Assembly: GCA_014529385.2 (NCBI GenBank)
Contig: CM043968.1
Coordinates: 131,126,018 to 131,190,017, forward strand
Length of the DNA stretch: 64,000 nt
From: Adiantum capillus-veneris
Lineage: Eukaryota > Streptophyta > Polypodiopsida > Polypodiales > Pteridaceae
Reading direction: 5' to 3'
Shown: positions 17,916 through 30,012 of the stretch, piece by piece
Numbering within the stretch: the first letter of the stretch is position 1
How the letters are laid out: every line of letters starts with the position of its first letter
Program-made: the position numbers and the translations under genes
The notes under the pieces: model-generated
The model's input: the letters and a program-made list of their open reading frames with translations, nothing else
Database searches by the model: none
What the model was told of the DNA's origin: nothing

Positions 17916-18339
17916 AAAATTATGTGTTAAATCAGTTTTAAGGTTCTTATAATCCCTTCTAGTTTAGTTCTTTGTTTTTAATATAGCATAATTTACATTA
18001 GATTTAGATTTATGTTATATTAGATTAGACTTAGGTTTATTTAGGTTTACCCATACACACACACACACACACAAGAAGAAGAGAGTTTTAACGTCGTAGG
18101 AAACTATCCCAAAAGACGTTAAAGGTTAGGTTAGATGTAGACTTACGTTAAATTAGATTTAGGTTTATTTTTAGTTAGATTTACGTTTATTTTTAGTTAG
18201 ATTTACGTTTATTTAGATTTACGCTTATTTACGTTAGATCGAGTCCACGCAAGAATTACGTACGGTTTAGGGTTTAGAGTTAGACGAACAGTGAAAAGAT
18301 CTACTGTGAAAAGATGTTAAGATGCTGTGAAGTGCTACA
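17916..18339 (+). other. AT-rich CACTA leader, no gene
   Basis: Degenerate TTAGATTTAGGTTTA / ACGTTAGATTTA repeats with a CA tract at 18058-18072. Similar sequence at 17400-17550. Nothing coding seen. Confidence 0.6.
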
Positions 18340-18540
18340 GCTAGAGAAGAGGCAAAGGGGTTTTGTCCACTACATGCAGTATCATGTAGACGTGGGTCTA
18401 TAGATTTCTTGTACCCACAAATATAGATATTGACCAATAAAGACGAGATTATAACCCGGTGGTTCTGATCTCCGTGCACCTCTAGACCGAGGTGTGCGGG
18501 GATTGGACATGACGAGAATGTGAGGTAGAGAGAGAGAAAG
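18340..18540 (+). repeat. Leader block shared with the 59-60 kb tandem array
   Basis: Contains ATGTAGACGTGGG, AATAAAGACGAGATTATAAC, CTGATCTCCGTGCACCTCTA and GAGGTGTGCGGGGAT. The same order occurs (reverse-complemented) at 38680-38900 in the intact CACTA, partly at 23085-23125 in copy 3, and three times at 59091-60255. It lies 70-270 bp before the TNP2 start codon, so it may be promoter or 5' UTR. Confidence 0.75.
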
Positions 18541-18605
18541 AGATAAGACAAAGAATGCCAATAGAATATTAAATTTGTTGTCCAGGTTATAAGATTTTTA
18601 TCCTC

Positions 18606-21297
18606 ATTATGAGTAGTGACGAGGATGTGGGACCGTCCAACCGAAACACCTATCTCTCAATGAGGGTCTTATGTCCTTGTAATTAATGCAAGCATGCTAT
18701 GTGATGGACAAGACGTGTTCCTTTGCAGCACGTTCGCGAATTTGGCGAGTTCGATCCATCTATTATAGATTGAGTTGTTGCCAATTATAACTCGTCGGAC
18801 TCTGACGCTGGCCAACAAGCAGCAATCTTGCAACCCAATAGACGTGTTCGCAGGCGCTTTGGTCAAGCAGCATATGTGAGGCCACAAGATGTAGCCTCTG
18901 ACAGCTCGGGGGATGATCATGCAGAGCACACTCCCAACGACGCAATGTTTGAGCCCGAGATTGATGAAATGATCGAGACTATCATGGATCAGAAAGGCTT
19001 ATCTATGATGATATGAAAAGTGAAGCCGATACGCCATTGTATAATGGAGCACGTATGTCTAGATTGAAAGCACTCCTGGTTCTTCTCAACATGCAGGCAA
19101 AGTTTGGATGGAGTGACACTAGCATCACAACGCTTTTCAGGTGATCTATTACAATTAGTTTACTTTAATAAAAATCTAAATGTATAATGATCTGATAGAT
19201 TTTTACACGACTGTATCGTATTTTTATGTTGTGTAGATTGCTTAAAGAGAACATACTACCAGCTGACAATGTGATGCCAGATTCCCGAGATGAAGCAAGA
19301 AAGATTTTGCGAAACTTGGGGATGGATTACAATTCTATCCACGCTTGTCCTAATGACTGCATTCTTTTCAGAGGGGAATACATAGACATGGAGAAGTGTC
19401 CGAAATGTGATTCCGAAAGATATCGAGTAGATCTCCACGGGATAAATATTCCACAAAAGGTTTTGCGACATTTTCCTCTGCTTCCTCGCATCAAGCATTT
19501 CTTCGAATGTAAGTCCATGGCCGCCCTAGCATCATGGCATGAGGAGAATAAATCTTCGGATGGTGTGCTACGAATTCGTGCAGATTGCGCAGCCTGGAAA
19601 CATATAGATGGAACATGGTCGGATTTTGCCAGGGAAGCTTGAAATTTGCGCTTAGGCCTGGCTATGGATGGCATAAATCCATTTGGTAAAAGATCAACAG
19701 CTTACAGTGTATGGCCCGTTGTCATCGTCAACTACAACATTCCCCCGTGGTTGACTACGAAGAAGGGGCACCTATGGCTAAGCTTGATTGTGCCAGGGCG
19801 ATATAAAGTGGAGAATATGGATGTGTATCTTCGTCCACTATTGGAAGAGCTACAACAATTGTGGATTGGCATAGAGGTGGTGGATATGAGCCGACACACA
19901 GGATGACGGAATGCTTTGATCAGAGGCATTCTAATGTGGACCATGCATGACTATCCCGGGCTAACAGAATGCTCAGGTGATCTATTGACACTCCTCACTC
20001 AGACACTGTAAATCTTGTTTTTTCCCATAGTTGATCTATTATCATGTGTATACATGCAGGGCTTCAAACAAGCGGATACAGAGCATGTGTCACATGTCGA
20101 CCTAGACTGAATGCACGTAGGGCGCCCTCACTGAAGAAGCAAATCTACGAAGGTCATCAAGTGTATCTTCTAGAGAATCATGTGTTACGCGACGGCTTTT
20201 TGGGAAGAGATCCACCAAGGATGTCTGCACAAGCATGGTTAGAGCAGAAGGAGATGTGCAATGACAGATTGCCTCCAGGGATGAAGAGACTATCTCTATG
20301 GTACGAGTTACCATACTGGCCCCGACTCATGATCAATCACTTGCTCGATCCAATGCACATATTCAAGAATGTGGGTAATCTACTATGGGACCATCTGACC
20401 GGAAAGAAAGATACTTTGGGAGCCAGAGTTGACCTTAGAAATGTGGATCGTATGGAGCAATATTGGCCGCAAACAACGTCTGATGGATCGATAAAACTCC
20501 CTAAAGCACCATGGATTTTCACAGAAGCCCAAGAACGCAAAGTAAAAGAGACCATTCGATCTTTGCGGACCCCCACTGGCGTAATGCACTCGCTCCGAAC
20601 GTGTTTTACTAAATAAGGAAAGCTTACCGGTTTGAAGTCACACGATTGGCATAAAATGTGTCAGGTACGTTCATAGTGGACTTTAATATCATTGCATAAA
20701 ATGTGGACTTTAATATCATTGCTGCACATACTTTACAGTTTATTTTACCGGTTGCCATTGAGGGATGTTTGTCTCTCGACATCCGTAACACAATCTACAA
20801 ACTTGCAAAGCTGGTGCAATGGATCTCACAAAAGGAGATCAACGTAGACTCCATACCATTCGCCAAACTAAATGCTGCGGAGCTTGTGTGCATGTTTGAG
20901 AAACATTTTCCTACTACCATGCTAACCATTCAGGTGCATCTTCTTGTTCACATAGTTGATGAGGTGGAAATAGCTGGCACAATTCATTCCAGATGGATGT
21001 TCTTCTTAGAACGTTTCATGAAAACGCTTAAGGGGATATGTGCGTCAAAAGGCACGTCCGGAGGGTAGCATGGCGGAAGGTTGGTTGGTATCAGAGTCCC
21101 TAGTGTACATTGGAGAGTGGCTAGACGGATTTTATAAAGCCCGGGACACGCTATGGCGAACCATAGATGATGAGCGCATATTTGGGATTGTCATGTGAAA
21201 TCTCGGTGTTGAGAAGAAGATGACGGAAGATCTAGAGGCTAAAATCAACCGATTTTGCATGCTTCACAATCCAGTGATGCAAAAGTGGATTTCATAA
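18606..21297 (+). pseudogene. TNP2-like transposase, copy 2 (exons A-D, broken)
   Basis: Exon A starts at MSSDEDVG (18606) but has a TAA after CPCN. Exon B (19237-19975) has the TNP2 hallmark regions (HACPNDCILFRGEY, AMDGINPFG) and a TGA at 19639-19641 where the intact copy has CGA. Exon C (20059-20650) has LWYELPYWPRL and LLDPMHIFKNV but ends in TAA where the intact copy continues. Exon D (from about 20735) holds the DUF4218-like region and breaks off at about 21297. Splice sites match the intact gene at 34834-38562. An indel in exon A near 18987 shifts the frame. Nonfunctional. Confidence 0.85.
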
Positions 21298-21340
21298 TAG
21301 TGATGCATGTAGCTACGCGAACCCTGTAAAAATAATCCAA

Positions 21341-21385
21341 GAGTGCCAAAGACTCAGATCTATAGATATGAGTTTCGGCACTCTC
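21341..21385. repeat. Conserved CACTA palindrome, copy 3
   Basis: GAGTGCC and GGCACTC arms enclose GACTCAGATCTATAGATATG; the same architecture as 16660-16705 and 40090-40138 with both arms changed in a compensating way (GAGTGCC/GGCACTC instead of GGGCGC/GCGCCC). Confidence 0.75.
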
Positions 21386-21402
21386 TACAGACCAGGTATA
21401 CC

Positions 21403-21405
21403 CAC

Positions 21406-21485
<80 letters not shown>
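21403..21485 (+). repeat. (CT)n microsatellite
   Basis: About 80 bp of CT, followed by CA-rich sequence to 21535; GA and GT tracts at 21630-21760. Confidence 0.95.
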
Positions 21486-21486
<1 letters not shown>

Positions 21487-21659
21487 CACACACACACACC
21501 CGCACGCATACACACACACACACACACGCACCCACGAGAAGAGGAGGGAGAGCTAGGTATGCTCCTTCTTCTCCTCTCTCTCATGTTCCCTTCCCCTCTT
21601 TCTTTCTCTCTCCCACACACACCCACACATTGTGTGTATGTGTGTGTGTGTGTGTGTGT

Positions 21660-21693
<34 letters not shown>

Positions 21694-22239
21694 TAGAGAA
21701 GTAAAAAGAGAGAAAGAGAGATAGAGAAGTAAAGAGAGAGAGAGAGAGAGAGAGAGAGAAAATGAGATAGAATGTTACATTAAATGTCTTCAAAATGCTC
21801 TATGACCGATGAGACCAATCCTATGAATTATTTGGGGATCTAATCTAATGTCTATGTTGTCCGAGAAAGTAGTGCATCGGTCGGTGAAGAGATTCCTCAA
21901 TGTTTGCCTTTGTAAATAGACGTACTGGGCGTCTCCCATATCGTGCTAGAGTAGTCCTGTTGCTGTGATGGAGCCTCGGTCGATGTCGTGGGTGGATGTC
22001 TAGCTCTCCCGATATCACTGGCTCTGACAACTAATATATCTTGAGTATGAGAGAGAGAGAGAGATAGAGAGACATAGACACAAACACACATACATTGAGA
22101 GAGAAAAGGAGACAAAAAGAGAGAGATACATAGACACAAACACACATACATTGAGAGAGAGAAAAGGAGACAAAAGAGAGAGATGAGAGATAGAGAAACA
22201 TATATAGATAAAAGAGAGAGAGAAAGAGAGATAGAGAGA

Positions 22240-22460
22240 GAGTCATAGGTTTAGGATTTAGTTTTAATATTTAAGTTAGAGTTTAGGTTTAGGTTTAATG
22301 TTAGAGCTTTGGGTTTAGGTTTAGGATGTTAACTTTATATTTAAAGTTTAGAGCATAGTTAGGGATATTTAAAGATAGTTAGTGATTAGAGCTTAGGTTT
22401 AGATGATTTAAGATTAGATTTTGGATTTAGTTTCAAGATTATGGTTTAAATTTAGAGTTA
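22240..22460 (+). repeat. Degenerate TTTAGG-rich tract
   Basis: Runs such as GTTTAGGTTTAGGTTT and GGGTTTAGGTTTAGG alternate with TTTAGAG/TTAGAGT variants. It resembles degenerate plant telomere-type repeat but is not a perfect TTTAGGG array, and fits the AT-rich leader of the other CACTA copies. Confidence 0.5.
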
Positions 22461-22522
22461 GGTTTATGGTTATATTTGCAGTAGTTTGTATGTAACTCAC
22501 ATGAGTTTAGATATGTAGTTGT

Positions 22523-22582
22523 TTGCAAGCTCACATGTGCAAACGGCTCGCGAAGAAGCCGTTTGTGCATGTGAGCTTGCAA
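22523..22582. repeat. 60-bp hairpin in copy 3 leader
   Basis: Left arm 22523-22548 and right arm 22557-22582 are 26-bp inverted copies (TTGCAAGCTCACATG ... CATGTGAGCTTGCAA) with two mismatches around an 8-base loop. Confidence 0.8.
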
Positions 22583-23280
22583 GTAAGTAAAGAGCAATGA
22601 TTGTAAGTGAAGCCACCATTTTGTGGGGTGCACAATGTGAGAGTGTAGAGGCTTTTGTACAGTGTTTTGAAAAAGATCTTTTTTACGTCCCCAAGATGGA
22701 TTTCAAAAATGACTTTCTACGCTCTTATCTCTACCTTCTCTATCTTTCTCTCTCTCTTTCTTTCTATCTCTCTCTTTCTCCCTCTCTTTCTCTCCACGGA
22801 TATGGAATTAGGTTGGAAAGCTTTCAACGGCACAATACCTTAGAATGGAGGCAGGCCTGTAATGTGCATAGTAATCCCTCGAACAAGGAGTTGTTGTTGT
22901 GAAGGGATGTTGAGCAAGAATCATAATAAAGAAGCTCTTCTTCAAAGCACTTTAGAAAGGCGGGAGCACTCTCACACTACACACACCATGAAACGGTGAC
23001 TTCACTTACAACCATAGCTCTTCACGTAGTTTACTCTAGGAAATGGCTACAGTTGAACAAGAGGCAAAGGGGTTCACTAGATGCATTGTCATGTAGACGT
23101 GGGTGTGTAGATTTCTTGTACCAAAATGCCAAAATTTTAAAATTTTAATAATAGTAACAAAAGGGGTTTTTTAATCCATTTTAGACAAAGTCCCGTAAGT
23201 TTTTGAAAAAAAAGGGGTCATTTTATTACCTTAACCATGTAAATAGACGGGTTATTTTAATTTCAAGCTTGTCACTTACG

Positions 23281-26225
23281 AATGCATTCTTTGCAGAGGG
23301 GAATACATGGACATGGAGAAGTGTCCAAAATATAATTTTGATAGATATCGAATAGATCTCCATAGACAAAAAGTGTTGCAGAAGGTGTTGCGACACTTTC
23401 CTCTACTGCCTCGCATCAAGTATTTCTTTGAATGTAAGTCCATGGCCGCTCTAGCATCATGTCACAAGGAGAATAGATCTTTAAACGGTGTGCTACAAAT
23501 CCCTGCAGATTGCACAGCATGGAAGCATATAGACGACACGGATTTTACTCGGCGTGGCTATGGATGGAGTAAATCCATTTGGTCAGAGGTCAACATCTTA
23601 CAGTGTATGGCCAGTTGTCATTGTCAACTACAACATTCCTTCGTGGTTTATGACCAAAAAGGGGCACCTATTTCTAAGCTTGATTATGTCGGGGTGGTAT
23701 AAAGTGAAGAATATGGATATGTGCCTTTGCTCACTATCAAAATAGCTACAACAATTGTGGATTGGCATAGAAGAGGTGGATATGAGCCAACATGCAAGTC
23801 GATGCAATGTTTTGATCAAAGGCATTCTGATGTGGACCATGCATGACTATCCCGAACTAATAGAATTCCCAGGTGATACTCAAACTCACACATTCTTTGT
23901 TTTTCTTATGTGGATTTATTGTCATGTGTATACATGCAGGGATCCAGACAAGCGGATATAGAGCATGCATCACATGTGGACCTAGACTTAATGCACGTCG
24001 AGTGTCCTCACTCAAGAAGAAAATCTACAAAGGTCATCAAGTGCATCGTCCAAAGAATCACAAGCTACGTGATGGTTTTTGGGAAGATAACCGCCAAGGA
24101 TGTATTCTCGAGCATGGCTAGAGTAGAAGGAGATGTGTGATGACAATCTCCCCCCAGGGATGAAGAGATTCTCTCTATGGTATGAGTTGCCATATTGGCC
24201 CAGACTCATGATCAATCACTTTCTTGATCCAATGCACATATTCAAGAATGTGGGTAATTTTCTATGGGACCATCTCATTGGCAAGAAAGATACTTTGGGA
24301 GCCAGAATTGACCTTAGAAATGCGGATCACATGAAGCATTATTGACCGCAGACACCTTCTAATGGATTGATAAAGATCCCTAAAGCACCAAGGATTGTGA
24401 GAGGAGGCCAGAACGCAAAGTAAAAGAGATCATTTGATCCATGTATACGACCAATGGTGTAATGCACTCACTCCAAACATGTTTCACTAAAGAAGGAAAG
24501 CTTACTGGTTTGAAGTCACACGACTAGCATAAAATGTGTCATGTATGTTGGAAGTGAAATAGATCATAGTGGGAATTGCATGGTGGCATATCTGTATGTG
24601 GAATTTAATACCATTGCTAGACTTGTTTTGAAGTTTATTTTACCAATGGCCATTGAGGGTTGTTTGTCCCTTAGCATCTATGGAACACAATTTACAAACT
24701 CACGAAGTTGGTGCAATGGATATGCCAGAAGGAGATTGATGTAGGTTCATTACCATCCGCTAAACTAAATGCTACAGAGGTAGTGCTTGCATGTTCAAGA
24801 AACACTTTCCTACTACCATGCTAACCATTCAAGTGCATCTTCTTGTTCACATAGTTGATGAGGTGGAAATAGTAGGGATAGTGAATTCTAGATGGATGTT
24901 CTTTTTAGAAAATTTCAGAAAACACTCAAGGATATGTGCGTGAAAAGGCATGTTTGGAGGGTAGCATGGCAGAGGGTTGGCTGGATTTAGAGTCCCTTGT
25001 TTACATTGAATAATAGCTCTATGGAGTTGACTGTGCTCGAGATATGCTTTGGTGCACCATAGATGATGAGCGCATATCTCGGATTGTGATGTGCAATCTC
25101 GATGTTGAAAAGTAAATGAAGGAATATCTAGAGGCTAAGATCAAGCGATTTTGCATGCTTCACAAACCAGTGATGCAAACGTGGATTTCACAGTATGAGG
25201 ATGCAAAGCATGAGTGACAAAGTTCACGAATTGAGTGGAGATGGGGAAGATAACCACCGATGCATTATCCAGCGGGCCTTGAGAGTCTACCAACATTCAT
25301 GAGCTTAAGATGGTTGCAAAACCAATTCAAAAGCGCACAACAACGTGGAGAACAGGTGACTAAGGAGGAGTGGGAGTACTCATGGGGTTGGAGCCCCAAG
25401 ATAGATTTGCAATGTTTGACTTGTGGATTTCTAGATGTTATGACGGCCACTCATAATCGTTGTTGGTTGTAGTATAAGTCATACACGGCAGCATGGTGTA
25501 AAGGTCAACATTTCATGGTGGAACGGATCGACAAAAATCATTTTACATAAAATTATGAAATCATGGCAAAATTTGAACAATCTAGTCAATGACGGTCCTT
25601 TGATGCAGATCATGTGGTGGCGGAACTCACTTAATTCGGCACACTACAAGAAATTTTGAGGATAGAGTATAGAGAATTTTTTGTGGACTTGGTTGACGTG
25701 CAATGGTTCAAGATAAACATGGAGGATTGCCAAGCTATTGTGCACAGAGGAGAGTCAGGTTTCCTTGAGTTGGACTCGACCAAAAAGTGGACCGATCTTC
25801 GAGACACTTTCGTACTACCCGAGCATTGTGAACAAGTAAGTCGGTAAATATTTAACATCCAACTTTAGAGAACTGGTGTATAGAAGCACTCATGTAACTA
25901 AGTTATGTGGCTCTTGCAGGTGGTATTCCATCCTAAAAAGTATGCACCAAATTGGTGGTATGTCATAGAGGTAGCCCCTCGGAGTGCACGGATATATAAG
26001 GGCTACAATTTTCCAATCACCTTGGCATCTGTGGAGGAGATCGAAAAGGATGCTGATTCAAAAGCCGTTGATGTGATGCCACACAAGCCTAGTGCTACTA
26101 CTCTCTATGGGATGCATGTGGAGGACCTACACAATGAAACCGTGGACATTGTCCTAGATGGAGAGATCTATATGGACTTAGGGAGTTATGCTGAGTTATG
26201 CGAGGATGAGAGAGAGACCTCTTAA
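23281..26225 (+). pseudogene. TNP2-like transposase, copy 3 (exons B-F, broken)
   Basis: Exon B starts mid-way (23281) because exon A and the preceding intron are missing. Recognisable pieces: PLLPRIKYFFECKSMAALAS, LWYELPYWPRLMINHFLDPM (exon C, about 23939-24543), the DUF4218-like region (24619-25300), the DUF4216-like region (about 25481-25845), and the last exon (25921-26225), which is still fully open to a stop and closely matches 34834-35142. Many stops and indels elsewhere. Confidence 0.8.
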
Positions 26226-26389
26226 AGTCATCTAGACATTGTATCTGAGCAATTTTGCTCCCTTTTGTCATTTATACTGTATTCACGTGAAATTTTGCCC
26301 ATTCTTGTCTCTATGTTAAACTTGTGAAAGTTAAATTGTGAATCAAATTATAACTTATTTGGATTTTCTTCTCTATTCATCATTAAGAT

Positions 26390-26870
26390 GTGTTCTTGTA
26401 TTTAATGCAAGTATGGATGATGATCAGTTTCTTGCTTCCTTGGACCTCGAGTAGAGGAGGTCGTACGAGGGCCACCATTGCTTTGGATCACAGTCATGTC
26501 ATTCCACTTCTTCAAAGTCTCTATCTGCTTTGGAGTGATCAATGTGCTCCAAGAGTTCAATGTCACCTAGACGATCTACACACTCCTCTAGGCACCGATG
26601 CTCTAGTGGTGGTGATGGTTGTTGTGGAGGAGGCTTTGCTAATGTTTCCATACCACCTCGAAGTCATCGAGGCTCCTTACCTCCCCCTTATTTTCCCGCC
26701 CCCACATCAGCCACAACATTGTCCTCTACTCTAGGTTTTGTGCAGCTATCAGCTATTGCTGGCTACACACCATTTACAACTCCTTCGAGACTCACACCAC
26801 TTGTTACTCCTATGAGACTAAACCCACTCGACACTCCTTGCTTCGAGCAGGGATTTTACTAATGTGATGA
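26390..26870 (+). pseudogene. TNPA-like gene fragment, copy 3
   Basis: Matches the N-terminal half of the gene at 33299-34612: an initial MDD-type start, then Ser/Arg- and Pro/Thr-rich sequence (HRCSSGGDGCCGGGFA, RLTPLVTPMRLNPLDTP). Frame-broken and ends at about 26870, where unrelated sequence starts. Confidence 0.65.
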
Positions 26871-27079
26871 GGATCGTATGATCACGTAAAATTGCAAGTA
26901 ATTACACATAAAAAAGACATGATCACAAAAACCAATAGAGCCGGTAGGTCCATCGGGATTTTTCACTTTCTCGATAATGGGTCCACCAGGATTTAGGGTT
27001 TTCTCGATGGGCCCGCCAAGAAAATGAAAAAGCCCAACGGGCTTAGACTATATATAGTAAACCTCTTCTTACTTTGGCA
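26863..27079 (+). repeat. Possible partial LTR with primer site
   Basis: A 217-bp block starts TGTGATGAG and ends TTTGGCA; four bases later TGGCGCCGGGTACAA could be a primer site (27083 onward), and a TATATATA stretch at 27048 could be a TATA box. No second LTR was found in the window, so this may be a fragment or chance. Confidence 0.3.
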
Positions 27080-27778
27080 TTTTGGCGCCGGGTACAATTG
27101 TCTCCTTGTGAATTGACCTAAGGTTACAGAGTCACATGTCCTTTTTTGGGCCGAGCATGATTCTTAATGCGGTAACCACTTCTAAAAATATTTAAATCCT
27201 TCACCAAAAATCAAGGTATGAAGCCAAAAAATTTGAAACTTTGAAGAGTCGTACTCATTGTGACGAATCCATTGGTCCATAAAAGGGCCCAAGTTGGTTT
27301 TAGAAGATAAGCATATTTAAATAATGAGTTGATAGTCAAGGGTCTGATGCCCTCTACTAGTGTACATGATGCCCTGTACTAGTGTACAAGGTATGGAAAG
27401 ATCCTTGAAGTCTTGCATTGTTTTCCATCATAGATTTGAATTGATATACATTTGCACTGCACAATATGAGAGCTATAATCCTTAATTGGATGAAATTAGC
27501 TTTTATATATTGAATTGAATGCACAAGGGGGCTACAATCCTTCATTCGGTACAAGTGGTCCTCAATTATGTAATTGTATTGAAGATTTCATTGCCTTGTT
27601 TTATGCATTGGTTTATATAGGGAAGGCATTACGTATTATGAAATATTTTTAGTGCATGAGATGGCCAATTATCAACATTATTTCTTTGTGTGTGTTTTGA
27701 AAATAATAATCATCATTTCAATGTAAATGTTGATGATTCTTTGTAGCATGTGAAAATAGTTTGTGTCTTAAAGGAGGC
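27080..27778. other. Unassigned 0.7 kb, no gene seen
   Basis: AT-rich, with short direct repeats (ATGCCCTGTACTAGTGTACA near 27350-27388). No ORF of interest. It could be the internal part of the element suggested at 26863. Confidence 0.4.
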
Positions 27779-28468
27779 TGCATTTTAGTCTAACACAATG
27801 CTACACACACACACACACGCAACTCATGTGTGTAAGAAGAACTCCATCTCCTTCTCCAAGCATTGATAAGTAGAGGCCTACACCAACAACTCTTGGCTAT
27901 GGAATGCAAATGCAACCAAGAACCAAGCTTCAATGGCATGCTCATCTCTTGTACCATGCTAATTACTAAGCTAAGCTATGCTATTAGAGTGATTATGTGA
28001 GGAGAATACTTATTTCTCATAAGATACATCTTCTTCCTCTCAATCTATCCTCATTCCCTACTAGCTCTCACCATTTTTGAAGGTGTGTGAGGTCTTGGGA
28101 CACTAGGTGTGTTTTTCAAGTATAATTTGGTGCATGAAGCTTCCATCTTCATTGCACCAACGCATTTTATCAAGGAACACAAGAATTGTAATGAAAAAAA
28201 CTCTTCTTTGATGGGACAAGCTATAATACAAAGCCTTTATGGAGGGGGAACTGGCTGCATGTGAATCCATTCCTCAACTGTTGTCAATTGTTCTATTTCT
28301 CTCTCTTTTCAAGTATTGTCAATGCCAAATTAGCTAGGTGTAAATTGCTATGTTTCATTTTCAAATTAAGTACTCTATCTATGCTCATTAGGAGCTTGTT
28401 CTTAATAAAATGCTCACTATGTTATCAATTTCCGCTACACACAAGCTACTAGTGCATTAAATGTTACA
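27779..28468 (+). repeat. 5' LTR of the chromodomain element (690 bp)
   Basis: Starts TGCATTTTAGTCTAACACAA and ends ATGTTACA. Its first ~62 and last ~75 bp match the short 3' LTR at 47496-47630. Confidence 0.8.
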
Positions 28469-28469
28469 T

Positions 28470-28486
28470 TGGTATTAGAGCTATGG
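28470..28486 (+). promoter_or_regulatory. Primer-binding site, initiator tRNA-Met type
   Basis: TGGTATTAGAGCTATGG starts one base after the LTR end. It differs by one base from the common plant site TGGTATCAGAGC. Confidence 0.8.
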
Positions 28487-28880
28487 GTTTCTCTTTTCTT
28501 GCTCAAGAAGAGAGGTCCTCAAGCTTGTTACAAATCGTTGGTGTTATTAATTGCAAAAGTATAAGTAGAATAGGGATTTTTCATCCTTGAAGCATGCCTA
28601 CTTTATGCAATTAACGGGGACACTGTTGAGAGCTATGGTCTTAATAATGGAGTCCTATGGGGATTGCCTTTGGCTTAACCATTATTGTGCTATTACAAGC
28701 TTGACAGGAACAGGTGTTGTCTTGGCTCTGTCGACCCCTCTCTTCTATTCCTTGCAATCAATAATATTCGAGCCACGGGTATAGATGCCTGAGTGCTTAT
28801 CTTTGAAGGCAAAGAGGAGTAGCAACTAGGGCTTGAAGTGCCAAAGTACAAGTAAACATTTACACCTAAAATTTGCTAGT

Positions 28881-30012
28881 ATGGCTAACAAGGGAAAAGA
28901 GATTGAAATGAATGTTGATAGCATTGATTTTGCTAATGAAAGAGAAACTAATGATGCCCCTATGCTTGTTAACTATCTTGTTTCTAGGCTTCAACAAACC
29001 CTAGGCAACCCATCCCTCCAAGGTGAAGTGCTATAGCAATTGTGCACCCATGGTATTCTCCAAACTCCCTACCAAGAAGAGAGAGTACCTAGGAAAGCTC
29101 TTGGTGAGACTTCCAAAAGAGAAATCTCTCCAATAAGGGAAGAAGAGAGGATCCGTATGAAGGGCTCAAAAATTTACTACTTGATGATGCATCTCCCTCT
29201 CAAAGGAGAACCCAAGTTTCAACGGTAGAGCCCCCACCAAAAGAACGAGAAAGAAGTGAGTCTCCTACCACCTCGGTGGAGATGGCTCCATGAAGATGGC
29301 GGGAAAAATGCTCTCCAACACCCCCTAAAAGGAGAAGACCATTGCATACTTCTCTACACCATAATTCAAAGAGGGAAGAGAGAAAACAAGAGAAGAAAAA
29401 GGCAAGAAAGAGGTCACCCTCTTCTCCATCTTCCTCATCCTCTTCCTCTTTTGAAGAAAGTGATCGTGCAGACAAGGAGGAACAAGGAAAGAAAAAGGCA
29501 AGAAAATAGGTCACCCTCTTCTCCATCCTCCTCATACTTTTCCTCTTCTGAAGAAAGTGATGGTGCAGCTCTTGAACCACCTAAAAGAAGAGGCCATAGG
29601 AAATCCTATGCCGCATGGAACAGGTCATCCAAGCTTAAAAAATTCAAAGTTGGAGGAAAGAACATCTCTTTTCTTACCTACGATGGCACCTTTGGTGCTA
29701 CAGACAAAGTCTTGGCCTTTATCCATCAATTCGATGCGGTGTTTGGAGATGAGGGCTTCACGGAGTCCTCTAAGCTACATCATATAGCTATGTATTTTCA
29801 AAAGTCCGCTAGGCAATGGTGGTCTAGCCTACGAGCAAACGGTGAAGCTCCACCAACATGGAAAGCTTTAAGAGCTTCCATCATGAAGGAGTTTTTTTCT
29901 ACCGATGCCAAAGACAAAGTATTCACCAAATGGCGAAGCAGCTTGAAGCTCTCTCCCTAGGAATCCATTCACAAATATGTAGACAAGTTTTGGGATTTAC
30001 TCTCAAAGCCGT
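28881..30012 (+). pseudogene. Gag of the chromodomain element, 5' part
   Basis: Likely start MANKGKEIEMNVDS at 28881. After a stop at 29033-29035 the frame wanders through a charged, Ser-rich linker. A clean gag domain lies at about 29640-29960 (SFLTYDGTFGATDKVLAFIH, ARQWWSSLR, WKALRASIMKEFF) with a stop at 29958-29960, and gag sequence continues up to the insertion at 30012 (IHKYVDKFWDLL). The remainder resumes at 42579. Confidence 0.75.
29396..29568 (+). repeat. 96-bp tandem duplication in gag linker
   Basis: The segment starting AAAAAGGCAAGAAA at 29396 repeats at 29492. It encodes a basic-then-Ser/Glu-rich linker (SPSSPSSSS-type followed by EESD). Confidence 0.75.

Larger units (their letters stand above)
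16605..21300 (+). mobile_element. CACTA copy 2, decayed and truncated
   Basis: Reverse-oriented relative of the intact CACTA at 32651-40340. It keeps two inner subterminal repeats (AGCGATGCTCATAGCGACGC), the palindrome, CT/GA tracts, 50-bp minisatellite, tRNA-like stretch, HMA fragment and TNP2 exons A-D. The CACTACAAGAGG terminus is missing on the left, and on the right the element stops inside exon D, where copy 3 begins. TNP2 carries nonsense and frameshift changes, so it is inactive. Confidence 0.8.
21301..26870 (+). mobile_element. CACTA copy 3, strongly decayed
   Basis: Starts abruptly within copy 2's exon D. It carries its own palindrome (21341-21385), CT/GA/CA tracts (21403-21500, 21630-21760), diverged minisatellite (22030-22170), TNP2 exons B-F and the beginning of the TNPA-like gene. 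No CACTACAAG terminus is visible at either side. It is much more diverged from the intact element than copy 2. Confidence 0.75.

Noticed and set aside
25638-25655. CACTACAAGAAAT inside copy 3, looking like a CACTA terminus
   Set aside because: It lies in the DUF4216-like exon and encodes the conserved GTLQEIL segment; the intact copy has a diverged but coding-equivalent sequence there.
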